Positions 28,709-38,120 of a stretch of DNA of 64,000 bases are shown one piece after another; within the stretch, counting starts at the first letter, position 1, and each line of letters begins with the position of its first letter. Source of the DNA: Pseudomonas wuhanensis (GTDB lineage Bacteria; Pseudomonadota; Gammaproteobacteria; Pseudomonadales; Pseudomonadaceae); the NCBI RefSeq assembly GCF_030687395.1, contig NZ_CP117430.1, forward strand, positions 4,154,001-4,218,000, given 5' to 3'. The notes under the pieces were generated by a model. The model had not been told where the DNA came from and did not search any database. It saw only the letters and a list, made by a program, of their open reading frames with translations. The position numbers and the translations under genes were made by a program.

Positions 28709-29545
28709 TCAACCCTGCCCGAACACCTGCGAAGGCCTTCGCAACAGCGGATCGAACGGATTGATCCGCGGCCCGATCAGCGCGGCTTCGCGCTTGAGCA
28801 TCTCCACCACCGTCGGCAAACGATCCGGCCCCAGGCGATCGCTGACCGTGGCCACACTCAGCGCCGCCACCGCCCGACCTTCGCGGTCGAGGATCGGCAC
28901 GGCCACCCCGGCCATGCCTTGCAATACGCCGGTGTTGCGCCCGGCGTAACCGAGGGTGCGCACACTCTCGACTTCCGAGCGCAGGAACACCTCGTCATAC
29001 AGGTGAAAATCCTTGAGCCGCGGCAAGTTGTAATGAATCACCGTGTCGCGTTCCTCTTGCGGCAGAAACGCCAGAATCGCCAGACTGCCCTGTCCCACAC
29101 CAAGCGCCACCCGCCCGCCGATGTCACCGGTAAACGTACGGATCGGAAACGGCCCTTCACTGCGGTCCAGACAGATCGCATCGAAGCCGCTGCGCGCCAG
29201 TAAAAACAACGAATCTCCCAACGATGCCGACAGCCGCAGCAATGCCGGCCGCGCCAGTTCACGCAAGTTGCCGGTGTTGCCGGCGCGGGCCGCCAAGGCA
29301 AAAAACTCCAGGCTCAGGCGATAGCGTTTGCTGCGCGCGTCCTGTTCGACCATGCCCTCGTCCATCAGGCTGCGCAGCAAGCGGTGGGTGGTCGGTTGCG
29401 ACAAACCGATGCGCTGCGCCAGTTGCGTCACGCGCTCCCCGCCTTCAACGGTGTCACCCAGGCTGCGCAGTACCGCAAACAGCCTTGAGACGGCACCGAC
29501 GCCGACTTCATTTTTGTTTACATTCCGCTCAATGGAATCAGGCAT
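28709..29545 (-). CDS. IclR family transcriptional regulator
   Basis: 278 residues: winged HTH (about 20-80, VTQLAQRIGLSQPTTHRLLR near 42-61) and an IclR effector domain (about 90-265). ATG at 29545 chosen; a TTG five codons upstream is less likely. It is divergent (243 bp) from the ABC transporter-oxidase operon and probably regulates it. Confidence 0.92.
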   Translation of the reverse strand: MPDSIERNVNKNEVGVGAVSRLFAVLRSLGDTVEGGERVTQLAQRIGLSQPTTHRLLRSLMDEGMVEQDARSKRYRLSLEFFALAARAGNTGNLRELARPALLRLSASLGDSLFLLARSGFDAICLDRSEGPFPIRTFTGDIGGRVALGVGQGSLAILAFLPQEERDTVIHYNLPRLKDFHLYDEVFLRSEVESVRTLGYAGRNTGVLQGMAGVAVPILDREGRAVAALSVATVSDRLGPDRLPTVVEMLKREAALIGPRINPFDPLLRRPSQVFGQG

Positions 29546-29788
29546 GTGATTTCTCGACAATTAATTTACTCACTGAATGAAACTGAAAATAGTCATCGCT
29601 TCAGTGAAATAGGCCATTGAGCCCATCCTATTCTTCGTCCTACTCTGCGTCCATCAGGGGCGATTCGAACAACAGCGGCAGCCGACAGAAGTCGAGCGCC
29701 AACGCACCCGGCAACATCCTTTTCGTATCTGCCCATACAAAAAAGCGCGCCTTTGGCGACGCATAACAATCTCAGGTGGAGCGCAGTC

Positions 29789-30814
29789 ATGGCCTTCGTG
29801 CAACTTGAAAACCTCGGCAAACGTTACGGCGAAATCGACGCCGTCGTCGCCACCAACCTGTCGGTGGAAAAAGGCGAGTTCGTCTCCTTGCTCGGCCCCT
29901 CCGGCTGCGGCAAAACCACCACCCTGCAAATGATCGCCGGCTTCGTCGAAGTCAGCAGCGGGCGTATCGTGCTGGATGGTCGCGACATCACCCACGCCAA
30001 GCCCGCCAGTCGCGGCCTGGGCGTGGTGTTCCAGAGTTACGCGTTGTTCCCGCACATGACCGTGCAAGACAACGTCGCCTTCGGCCTGCGCATGCGCAAA
30101 GTGCCCAACGGCGAGTTGCAGCAACGGGTGGATCGGGTGCTGAAACTGGTACGTCTCAACCTGCACGCCGAGCGTTACCCACGGGAACTCTCCGGCGGTC
30201 AACGCCAACGAGTCGCGCTGGCCCGGGCGTTGGTGATCGAACCGCCGGTGCTGCTGCTCGACGAGCCGCTGTCCAACCTCGACGCCAATTTGCGCGAGGA
30301 GATGCAGTTCGAAATCCGCCGCATCCAGCGTGAGGTCGGCATCACCACGCTGATGGTCACCCATGATCAGTCCGAAGCGCTGTCGATCAGCGACCGGGTG
30401 GTGGTGATGCAGGCCGGGCGCATCACGCAGATCGACGCGCCCTACACCCTTTACGAGCACCCGCGCACCGAGTTCATTTCCGGCTTCGTCGGCAAGGCCA
30501 ACTTGCTGCCCGGCGAACGGGACAGCGCTGGCGTCGTGCAGGTCTGCAACCGTGGCGACGGCGAACTGACCCTGAGCCTGCGTCCGGAAAAGATCGACTT
30601 GCTGGATAAAGGCCTGGGCCGTCTGCAAGGCAAGATCGTCAGCCGCTTTTTCCTTGGCAGCCAATGGCTGTACGGCGTATCGACATCGTTGGGCGAACTC
30701 AGCGTGGTGCGCCGCAATGACGGTTCGGCCCCCTTGATCGAAGACACGGCGGTCGGCCTCGATTGGGATGCAACATTGCTGCGGGTGCTGAGTGTCGACG
30801 AGGTGTCGGCATGA
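29789..30814 (+). CDS. ABC transporter ATP-binding protein (spermidine/putrescine type)
   Basis: 341 residues: Walker A GPSGCGKTT near residue 36, signature LSGGQRQRVALARAL near 134, Walker B LLLDEPLSNLD near 154, and a C-terminal TOBE domain (about 260-335). The PotA-like layout suits uptake of a polyamine, opine or related amine. It overlaps the next permease gene by 4 bp. The A-rich run ACAAAAAAGCG about 50 nt upstream may be an Hfq/Crc site. Confidence 0.93.
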   Translation: MAFVQLENLGKRYGEIDAVVATNLSVEKGEFVSLLGPSGCGKTTTLQMIAGFVEVSSGRIVLDGRDITHAKPASRGLGVVFQSYALFPHMTVQDNVAFGLRMRKVPNGELQQRVDRVLKLVRLNLHAERYPRELSGGQRQRVALARALVIEPPVLLLDEPLSNLDANLREEMQFEIRRIQREVGITTLMVTHDQSEALSISDRVVVMQAGRITQIDAPYTLYEHPRTEFISGFVGKANLLPGERDSAGVVQVCNRGDGELTLSLRPEKIDLLDKGLGRLQGKIVSRFFLGSQWLYGVSTSLGELSVVRRNDGSAPLIEDTAVGLDWDATLLRVLSVDEVSA

Positions 30815-31680
30815 GTACGCTTGCCGTCATCCGCCAGGGACGTCAGGGCTATTGGTTATCCGCACCGGCCCTGGCGTTGTACTTCGGCCTGCTGGTGATC
30901 CCGCTGCTACTGACGCTGATCTTGTCGTTCAACGTCTTCGACTACAGCTCGGGGATCAACAGCGACGCCTACACCCTCGATCATTACAGCAGCCTGCTGG
31001 GCGATCCGTACTTCTACGAGATCTTTCTGAGGACGTTTTGGATCAGCGCCGTGACCACCCTGCTCTGCGTGGTGATCGGCGTGCCCGAGGCCTACATCCT
31101 CAGCCGCATGGGCGCGCCGTGGCGCTCGATCTTCCTGATTCTGATCCTCACGCCGTTGCTGATTTCGGTGGTGGTGCGCGCCTTCGGCTGGAGCCTGTTG
31201 CTCGGCGCTGACGGCCTGGTCAACCAGACGCTGCAAGCCTTCGGTGGTTCGCCAATGAAGTTGCTCTACACGCCGTTCGCGGTGGTGATCGCACTGGTTC
31301 ACGTGATGCTGCCGTTCATGATCATTCCGGTCTGGACCTCGCTGCAAAAACTCGACCCGGCCGCCGAGCAGGCCGCGCTGTCACTGGGCGCCAGCCACCT
31401 CACGGTGATGCGCAAAGTGGTGCTGCCGCAAATCATGCCCGGCGTGCTCTCCGGCACCTTGATCGTGTTCGGCCTCGCGGCGAGTTCATTTGCCATCCCC
31501 GGACTGCTCGGCGGACGCCGGATAAAGATGGTCGCCACGCTGATCTACGACCAGTACCTGTCGGAGCTCAACTGGCCGATGGGCGCCGCGATTGCCGTGG
31601 CCCTGCTGTTGCTCAACCTGCTGATCATGCTGTCGTGGAACCGGATGATCGAAGGCCGCTACAAGAAGTCATTGGGATAA
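30811..31680 (+). CDS. ABC transporter permease (PotB type)
   Basis: 289 residues with about six transmembrane helices and the binding-protein-dependent permease loop EQAALSLGASHLTVMRKVVL near residue 187-206, which contacts the ATPase. Overlaps the ATPase gene (ATGA); the second permease follows after 6 bp. Confidence 0.92.
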   Translation: MSTLAVIRQGRQGYWLSAPALALYFGLLVIPLLLTLILSFNVFDYSSGINSDAYTLDHYSSLLGDPYFYEIFLRTFWISAVTTLLCVVIGVPEAYILSRMGAPWRSIFLILILTPLLISVVVRAFGWSLLLGADGLVNQTLQAFGGSPMKLLYTPFAVVIALVHVMLPFMIIPVWTSLQKLDPAAEQAALSLGASHLTVMRKVVLPQIMPGVLSGTLIVFGLAASSFAIPGLLGGRRIKMVATLIYDQYLSELNWPMGAAIAVALLLLNLLIMLSWNRMIEGRYKKSLG

Positions 31681-31686
31681 TTCGTC

Positions 31687-32481
31687 ATGTCCAGAAACGG
31701 TCCTTTCGCCCTGCTGTTCCATACCCTGGTGGTGCTGTTCATGCTCGCGCCGCTGGTGGTGGTGTGCCTCGTCGCCTTCACCCCGGAAAACACCCTGAGC
31801 CTGCCGACCACGGAGTTTTCCCTGCGCTGGTTCCGCGCGGTGTTCGAGCGCGCCGACTTTGTCGATGCGTTCTACAACAGCCTGATCCTGGCGTTCTGTG
31901 CCGCCACGCTGGCGACGCTGATCGCCGTGCCAGCCGCCCTGGCGATCACGCGCTTCGAATTCCCCGGACGGGACTTTTTCAACGGTCTATTCCTGTCGCC
32001 GATCATCATTCCGCATCTGGTGTTGGGGGTAGCGTTGCTGCGCTTGTTTGCGCTGATGGGCGTCAACGGCAGCTTCGCCTGGCTGATCTTCGCCCATGTG
32101 CTGGTGATCACGCCGTATGTGCTGCGCCTGGTGTTGGCCTCGGCCATCGGCCTGGACCGCAGCGCCGAACATGCCGCGCAATCCCTGGGCGCCGGACGCT
32201 TCACGCTGTTCCGGCAAATCACCTTGCCGATGATTTTGCCGGGGGTCGCCGGTGGCTGGCTGCTGGCGTTCATCAACAGTTTCGATGAGGTCACGTTGTC
32301 GATCTTCGTCACCTCGCCGGCCACGCAAACGCTGCCGGTGCGCATGTACGTGTACGCCACTGAATCCATCGATCCAATGATGGCGGCGGTGTCGGCCCTG
32401 GTGATTGCGCTGACCGCGCTGACGATGATTCTGCTTGATCGGGTCTACGGCCTGGATCGGGTTCTGGTGGGTAAACAATGA
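31687..32481 (+). CDS. ABC transporter permease (PotC type)
   Basis: 264 residues, six transmembrane helices, EAA-like loop EHAAQSLGAGRFTLFRQITL near residue 161-180. With the preceding permease it forms the heterodimeric channel of a polyamine-type importer. Confidence 0.92.
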   Translation: MSRNGPFALLFHTLVVLFMLAPLVVVCLVAFTPENTLSLPTTEFSLRWFRAVFERADFVDAFYNSLILAFCAATLATLIAVPAALAITRFEFPGRDFFNGLFLSPIIIPHLVLGVALLRLFALMGVNGSFAWLIFAHVLVITPYVLRLVLASAIGLDRSAEHAAQSLGAGRFTLFRQITLPMILPGVAGGWLLAFINSFDEVTLSIFVTSPATQTLPVRMYVYATESIDPMMAAVSALVIALTALTMILLDRVYGLDRVLVGKQ

Positions 32482-32488
32482 GGGCGCC

Positions 32489-32779
32489 ATGGCTCTGCTG
32501 AAACGACTGGCCGAAGGCGACCGCCCGGCCCTGAACTTTACCCTTGACGGCGTGCCTGCCCGTGGCTTGCTCGGCGATACCCTGCTGACCGCGGTACTGA
32601 CTTGCAGCGAACACCTGCGCGGCAGCGATTTCAGCGCCGAACCCCGCGCCGGCTTCTGCCTGATGGGCGCCTGCCAGGACTGCTGGGTACGCCTGGGCGA
32701 TGGCCGCCGAGTGCGGGCCTGTTCGACGCTGCTTGAGGCCGGACAGCACATCAGCCGTGAACCGGGGCGATCGGTATGA
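32489..32779 (+). CDS. (2Fe-2S)-binding small subunit of amine oxidase complex (HcnA/LhpF type)
   Basis: 96 residues of the small ferredoxin-like subunit type found in HCN synthase, opine oxidases and D-hydroxyproline dehydrogenase. Cysteines in FCLMGACQDCWV (about 54-65) and CSTLL near residue 77 fit a plant-type 2Fe-2S site. Begins 7 bp after the permease stop. A 289-bp REP block separates it from the next subunit gene. Confidence 0.88.
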   Translation: MALLKRLAEGDRPALNFTLDGVPARGLLGDTLLTAVLTCSEHLRGSDFSAEPRAGFCLMGACQDCWVRLGDGRRVRACSTLLEAGQHISREPGRSV

Positions 32780-32807
32780 ACAATTTTTCTACCTTCAGAA
32801 CTGAGAT

Positions 32808-33038
32808 CCCCTGTGGGAGCGGGCTTGCCCGCGATAGCGAACTGTCAGCCACCACCGATGTTGAATGTTCCGCCGTCATCGCGGGCAAGCCCGCTCCCAC
32901 AGGGGTTCCGTGCCGATCACAAATAATGCGCCATACCTTCACTAACTGTGGGAGCGGGCTTGCCCGCGATAGCGGACTGTCAGCCACCATCGATGTTGGA
33001 TGTGCCGCCGCCATCGCGGGCAAGCCCGCTCCCACAGG
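32808..33038. repeat. Two tandem inverted REP pairs inside an operon
   Basis: Pair 1 spans 32808-32905 and pair 2 32946-33038; each is GTGGGAGCGGGCTTGCCCGC plus its inverse around about 50 bp. The two pairs are almost the same sequence and fill the gap between two subunit genes of one enzyme. Confidence 0.9.
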
Positions 33039-33068
33039 ATTGGGGCGTCGATCACAGATGGGGTGGGT

Positions 33069-34424
33069 ATGAAGTCCGTAGTCATCATCGGCGCAGGCCC
33101 CGCTGGAATCCGGGCGGCGCAAACCCTCGTTGCCCATGGTGTTCGCCCCATTCTGCTGGACGAAGCCGCACGCGGCGGCGGGCAGATTTATCGGCGCCAG
33201 CCGGCGAACTTCAAGCGTTCGGCGGTCAAGTTGTATGGCTTCGAAGCACGCAAGGCCAAGGCACTGCATCAGACAATCGACGCACTGCGCGAGCAACTCG
33301 ATTACCGCCCCGACACGCTGGTGTGGAACGCCGAGGCTGGCGCACTCGACACCTTGCGTGAGGGCCGCGCCGCACGGCTGGAATTCTCCCGGGTGATTGT
33401 CGCCACCGGTGCCACCGACCGGATTCTGCCCGTGCCAGGCTGGACGCTGCCGGGGGCTTACAGCCTCGGCGCGGCGCAAATCGCCTTGAAGTTTCAAGGC
33501 TGTGCCATTGGTGAACGCGTGGTGTTCGCCGGCAGCGGACCGTTGCTGTACCTGGTGGCGTACCAATACGCCAAGGCCGGCGCCAACGTGATCGCCGTGC
33601 TCGACAGCTCGCCCTTCAGCGCTCAGGCCCGCGCCCTGCCCGGCCTGCTGTCACAACCCTCCACGCTGGCCAAAGGCATTTATTACCGCACCTGGCTAAC
33701 CGCCCACGGCATCCCGGTGCATCAGGGCGCCACCTTGAAACGCATCGATGGCGAACACCGCGTGCAATCGCTGAGCTGGCATAACGCAGCAAGCGAACAT
33801 CGAATCGAATGCGACGCCGTAGCCTTCGCCCACGGCCTGCGCAGCGAAACCCAACTCGCCGATCTGCTGGGCTGTGAATTCACCTGGAACCCGCTCAACC
33901 GCGCCTGGCTGCCGCAGCGAGACAGCGCCGGTCGCAGCAGCATCGCCGAGGTGTACCTGGCCGGTGACGGTGCCGGCATCATGGGTGCCGACGCCGCAGA
34001 AATGGCCGGTGAACGGGCAGCCTTGGCGCTGCTCGAAGACATCGGTTACCTGATCCCGCCACAGCGCGCCACGCAGCTGGAACAGTCGCTTCAAACTATC
34101 GGCAGATTCCGCCAAGGCCTGGAGCGTGCCTTCCTGTTTCCCGAAAGCTGGGCCACCGACGCTGCGGATGACCTGATGATCTGCCGCTGCGAAGAAGTAC
34201 ACGCCGGCGACATCCGCCAGGTGGTGCGCGAAGGCCATTGGGAGATCAATCGGGTCAAGGCCCATTGCCGGGTCGGTATGGGTCGCTGCCAAGGGCGAAT
34301 GTGTGGCGCCGCCGCAGCGGAAATCATTGCCTGCGAAAGCCAGCGCAACCTGTCCGACATCGGCCGGTTGCGGGCACAGGCGCCGATCAAACCCCTGCCG
34401 TTCGGTCTGGAGGTCGAGCCATGA
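33069..34424 (+). CDS. NAD(P)/FAD-dependent oxidoreductase subunit (HcnB/LhpE type)
   Basis: 451 residues. N-terminal FAD dinucleotide fold (VVIIGAGPAGIRAAQ near residue 4) and a second nucleotide site near residue 150 (VVFAGSGPLLYLVAYQYA). The C-terminal (2Fe-2S)-binding BFD-like domain has CRCEEV (near 375) and CRVGMGRCQGRMC (near 400-412). This composition matches the alpha/middle subunit of opine oxidases and hydroxyproline dehydrogenase. Overlaps the next gene by 4 bp. Confidence 0.9.
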   Translation: MKSVVIIGAGPAGIRAAQTLVAHGVRPILLDEAARGGGQIYRRQPANFKRSAVKLYGFEARKAKALHQTIDALREQLDYRPDTLVWNAEAGALDTLREGRAARLEFSRVIVATGATDRILPVPGWTLPGAYSLGAAQIALKFQGCAIGERVVFAGSGPLLYLVAYQYAKAGANVIAVLDSSPFSAQARALPGLLSQPSTLAKGIYYRTWLTAHGIPVHQGATLKRIDGEHRVQSLSWHNAASEHRIECDAVAFAHGLRSETQLADLLGCEFTWNPLNRAWLPQRDSAGRSSIAEVYLAGDGAGIMGADAAEMAGERAALALLEDIGYLIPPQRATQLEQSLQTIGRFRQGLERAFLFPESWATDAADDLMICRCEEVHAGDIRQVVREGHWEINRVKAHCRVGMGRCQGRMCGAAAAEIIACESQRNLSDIGRLRAQAPIKPLPFGLEVEP

Positions 34425-35536
34425 TCGAGGTCGATGCAATCATTATTGGCGGCGGCATCGTCGGTGCCTCCGCCGCCCTGTTTCTGAGCAAGGCCGGCCG
34501 TCGCGTTGCGCTGCTGGAGCGGGATTTTTGCGGCTCGCACTCCAGCGGTGTGAACTACGGCGGCGTGCGTCGTCAGGGCCGGCCGCTGTCGCAATTGCCG
34601 CTGTCGCAACGGGCCCACGAGATCTGGGGGCAACTGCCGCAGTTGATCGGCATCGACGGCGAATATCAGCGCAGCGGTCACCTGAAACTCGCCCGCAGTC
34701 TCAATGATCTGCACGCCTTGCAGGACTACGCCGCGAGCAGCCAGGGGTTCGGCCTCGATTTGCAGCTGTTAGACCGCAGTGAATTGCGCGCACGTTTTCC
34801 GTGGGTCGGAGAGGTCGCGGTCGGTGCCTCGTTGTGCCCGGACGACGGCCACGCCAACCCGCGACTGGTATCCCCCGCCTTCGCGCAAGCGGCGCGTCGG
34901 CACGGTGCGCAAATCCATGAACAATGCGCAGTGACGGCGGTGGAGCATGACGGTCAGCGCTTTCACGTCAGCGCTCAATCCGGCCTCGAACTGCAAGCCC
35001 CCTGGCTGCTGAATTGCGCCGGCGCCTGGGCCGGAAAGCTCGCCGCGCAATTCGGTGAAGCGGTGCCAATGCACGCCGGTCACCCGGCAATGCTGGTCAC
35101 CGAACCGTTGCCGCTGGTGATGAATGCCAGCACCGGCGTCGAGGGCGGTGGCATCTATGCCCGCCAGGTCGCTCGCGGCAATTGTGTGTTGGGCGGCGGC
35201 CAAGGCTTTGCCCTCGATAACGCCCGCGCCCGGCCTGGTCAGAACGCAGTCATCGAGATCCTGCGCCAGGCCGTTGAGCTCTATCCGTTTCTTGAAGGCG
35301 CCCAGGCGATCCGCACCTGGAGCGGCACCGAAGGTTACCTGCCCGATCGCCAACCGGTGATCGGCCACAGCAGCACCCAACCCGGCCTGTTGCACGCGTT
35401 CGGCTTTGCCGGCGCGGGCTTCCAGATCGGGCCTGCGGTGGGCCAGGCGCTCACCGAGATCATCTGTAGCGGCGCGTCAAAGACGTCGCTGGATGCGTTT
35501 TCCATCACCCGGTTTCACTCCATCTCCGTTGCTTGA
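34421..35536 (+). CDS. FAD-dependent D-amino/imino acid or opine oxidase subunit (HcnC/LhpB type)
   Basis: 371 residues, DAO-type flavoprotein: AIIIGGGIVGASAALFLSKA near residue 6, NYGGVRRQGRP near 46, and C-terminal GTEGYLPDRQPVIG near 302 and GFAGAGFQIGPAVGQAL near 327. As the catalytic subunit it should oxidise a secondary amine or D-amino acid. With the two preceding subunits it forms a heterotrimer-type membrane-associated dehydrogenase; the substrate is presumably what the flanking ABC system imports. Confidence 0.9.
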   Translation: MIEVDAIIIGGGIVGASAALFLSKAGRRVALLERDFCGSHSSGVNYGGVRRQGRPLSQLPLSQRAHEIWGQLPQLIGIDGEYQRSGHLKLARSLNDLHALQDYAASSQGFGLDLQLLDRSELRARFPWVGEVAVGASLCPDDGHANPRLVSPAFAQAARRHGAQIHEQCAVTAVEHDGQRFHVSAQSGLELQAPWLLNCAGAWAGKLAAQFGEAVPMHAGHPAMLVTEPLPLVMNASTGVEGGGIYARQVARGNCVLGGGQGFALDNARARPGQNAVIEILRQAVELYPFLEGAQAIRTWSGTEGYLPDRQPVIGHSSTQPGLLHAFGFAGAGFQIGPAVGQALTEIICSGASKTSLDAFSITRFHSISVA

Positions 35537-35554
35537 TAGAGGAAGGTCGCGCCA

Positions 35555-36601
35555 ATGAATAACTTCAAACGCACTGCACTGCTCGGATTTTCATGCCTGA
35601 GCGCTCTGCTCACAGTCACTCAGGCCCAGGCCGAAACGACGCTGTATCTGGGCATGAACGGCGGAACCATGGAGCGGCTCTACGCCGACAAGGTGCTGCC
35701 GGCTTTCGAGAAGGCCAACAACGTCAAAGTGGTGATCGTGCCGGGAACCTCCGCCGATATTCTGGCCAAGGTCCAGGCCAGCAAAGGCAACCCGCAGATG
35801 CACGTAATGTTCCTCGACGACGGCATCATGTACCGCGCCATCGCCATGGGCTTGTGCGACAAACTCGAAGACAGCCCGACCCTGGCGCAGATTCCGGCCA
35901 AGGGCCGCATCAAGGATCAAGCCGTAGCGGTCAGCCTCGGGGTCACGGGGCTGGCGTACAACACGCGGCTGTTCAAGGAAAAAGGCTGGAACGCGCCGAC
36001 CTCATGGATGGACATGGCCGACCCGCGCTTCAAGGACAAACTGGTATTCCAGTCGATGGCGTCTTCAACCTTTGGCCTGCACGGTTTCCTGATGTTCAAC
36101 CGGATCCAGGGCGGCAGCGAAACCGACGTCGAACCGGGGTTCAAGGCCTGGCCGAACACCGTCGGGCGCAATGTGCTGGAGTACATTCCAAGTTCCGCGA
36201 AAATCTCCGAAATGCTCCAGACCGACGAAGCGGCGCTGTTTCCGCTGACCCCGACCCAGGTTACCGCGTTGAAACTCAAGGGTATGCCGGTGGAGTATGC
36301 ACAGCCCAAGGAAGGCTCGGTGGTGCTCAACGTGGCCGAATGCGCCATCGCCAACAACACCCAACCGGAACTGGCGCAGAAACTCGCCGCCTTCCTGCTG
36401 ACGCCTGAAGCACAGGCGGCCGCGCTGGAAGACGGCGATCAGATTCCATCCAACCCGAATACGCCGACCACCGACAAGACCCGCGGCCAGGTCGAGGCGA
36501 TGAAGCAGTATCTGACGACCGCAATCGCCATCGATTGGGATCAGGTCAACGAACAGCGCCCGGCGTGGAATGCCCGGTGGAATCGCAGTATCGAGCGGTA
36601 G
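35555..36601 (+). CDS. ABC transporter substrate-binding protein (PotD/PotF type)
   Basis: 348 residues with a signal peptide (about 1-27, cut after AQA) and a type II periplasmic binding fold (LYLGMNGGTMERLYADKVLP near residue 30; DQIPSNPNTPT near 303). Completes the importer encoded by the three upstream ABC genes, placed after the oxidase genes. Ligand not evident. Confidence 0.9.
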   Translation: MNNFKRTALLGFSCLSALLTVTQAQAETTLYLGMNGGTMERLYADKVLPAFEKANNVKVVIVPGTSADILAKVQASKGNPQMHVMFLDDGIMYRAIAMGLCDKLEDSPTLAQIPAKGRIKDQAVAVSLGVTGLAYNTRLFKEKGWNAPTSWMDMADPRFKDKLVFQSMASSTFGLHGFLMFNRIQGGSETDVEPGFKAWPNTVGRNVLEYIPSSAKISEMLQTDEAALFPLTPTQVTALKLKGMPVEYAQPKEGSVVLNVAECAIANNTQPELAQKLAAFLLTPEAQAAALEDGDQIPSNPNTPTTDKTRGQVEAMKQYLTTAIAIDWDQVNEQRPAWNARWNRSIER

Positions 36602-36640
36602 CCTCGAAGATCAAAAGATCCATGTGGCGAGCGACGAAAA

Positions 36641-36735
36641 CCCTGTGGGAGCGTGGCTTGCCCGCGAAGAATGCACCGCGGCTTTTCAGGTATTACGCGT
36701 TATCGTTCTTCGCGGGCAAGCCGCGCTCCCACAGG
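36641..36735. repeat. Inverted REP pair
   Basis: GTGGGAGCGTGGCTTGCCCG and an inverted copy lie between the substrate-binding gene and the ZapE gene. Confidence 0.85.
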
Positions 36736-36866
36736 TTCTGCGCCTTGGCTAAGCCCCCTCACCACAACCGCTTCATCGACACCAGTGGAAGGCAAATTCC
36801 CCCTTTGGTTACACTACGCCGCCGCAGCTCGGGGAGCCGGCCTTAAGATTACGGGGTGACATCACA

Positions 36867-37997
36867 GTGGCCGTTCGACCGCCCAACCGTCCGCGACTTA
36901 CACCACGCTGGCCCGCGCTACGCCGTTTCTTCGGCAAGGCATTTGCGGCGTCGGCCAGTAACAGCGCGCAGGGCCGGGTGATCCACGACTACTTCCACCA
37001 CAAGGCCCATACCCAGGGCTACACCCTGAGCCATAGCCAGCAACGAGTGATCGACTGCATGGCGCAGCACGCATCGGCGCTGCTGGGCACATCGGCGCCG
37101 ACACTGCCCGGTCTTTATCTCTATGGTGCAGTCGGGCGCGGCAAGAGCTGGCTGCTCGACGGGTTTTTCCAGGCCATCCCCATCGCGGAAAAACAGCGCC
37201 TGCACTTCCATGAGTTTTTTGCGCAACTGCACCAAGGCATGTTCAGCCATCGCGAGCAGCCCGATGCGCTGGCGGTCACCCTCGACGAACTGCTGCACGA
37301 CTGCCGGGTGCTGTGTTTCGATGAATTCCACGTGCATGACATCGGCGATGCGATGCTCATCACGCGGCTGTTCAAGGCGCTGTTTCGCCGGGGGATTCTG
37401 TTGCTGGCGACCTCCAACTACCCGCCGGAAGGTTTGCTGCCCAACCCGCTGTACCACGCCCGTTTCAAACCGGTGATCGACCTGGTTAACGCGCGCATGC
37501 AGGTGATGGAAGTCGGCGGCCCGCATGATTACCGCAGTCAGGCGCGCGCCCACGCACAGCAGCTGTTCACCCAGGGCCAGTACGTCTGGCCTGCCACAGT
37601 GGCGCAACGTCGGGCGTTGCAGCTGCTCGAACACGAGGCACCGGTTATCCAACTGCCCGTCGGGACACGGCACCTGCAAGCCCGATATTGTGAAGGGCGA
37701 AGCGTCGGTTTCACCTTCGCCGACCTGTGCGAACACCCCACTGCAGTGATGGACTACCTCGAACTGTGCCGACGGTTCGATCGCTGGATCATCGACAAAC
37801 TGCCCAGCCTCGCCGACTGTTCTATCGCCGCCCAACAACGCTTCATCAACCTGATCGACGTCTTGTACGACCAGGACAAGCACCTGATTCTGCTCGGACA
37901 CCAGTCATTGCGCGAAAGCCTGGGTGGTGATGCTATCGACCTGGCGCGTACGCGCAGTCGGTTGGGGCAGTTGGTGGAGGTCAGGGATCTGGCTTGA
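36867..37997 (+). CDS. ZapE/AFG1 family ATPase
   Basis: 376 residues starting with GTG. P-loop GLYLYGAVGRGKSWLLD near residue 85, HFHEFF near 114, Walker B VLCFDEFHVHDIGDAML near 148, and TSNYPPEGLLPNPL near 186. Members act at the division site and in membrane-protein quality control. This copy has an Arg/Pro-rich start and is probably a second paralogue rather than the canonical zapE next to rplM. Confidence 0.9.
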   Translation: MAVRPPNRPRLTPRWPALRRFFGKAFAASASNSAQGRVIHDYFHHKAHTQGYTLSHSQQRVIDCMAQHASALLGTSAPTLPGLYLYGAVGRGKSWLLDGFFQAIPIAEKQRLHFHEFFAQLHQGMFSHREQPDALAVTLDELLHDCRVLCFDEFHVHDIGDAMLITRLFKALFRRGILLLATSNYPPEGLLPNPLYHARFKPVIDLVNARMQVMEVGGPHDYRSQARAHAQQLFTQGQYVWPATVAQRRALQLLEHEAPVIQLPVGTRHLQARYCEGRSVGFTFADLCEHPTAVMDYLELCRRFDRWIIDKLPSLADCSIAAQQRFINLIDVLYDQDKHLILLGHQSLRESLGGDAIDLARTRSRLGQLVEVRDLA

Positions 37998-38120
37998 CCG
38001 CAGAGATCGGGTTTGGGCTTGCTCGTGAAGGCGGCCTGACAAGCACCACAACTTTCCCGCTATCATGTCGCCCGTTTCCAGCCCCCCACGCCCTCATCCT
38101 GATCAATAGCGAACCTGCCC

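Noticed and set aside
32808..33038. Regularly spaced repeats that could suggest a CRISPR array
   Set aside because: They are inverted, not direct, repeats of the known REP type, with only two units and no cas genes.
32489..35536. Hydrogen cyanide synthase hcnABC
   Set aside because: Subunit architecture matches, but an importer and IclR regulator flank and split the set, which fits opine or imino acid catabolism better; hcnABC normally stands alone.
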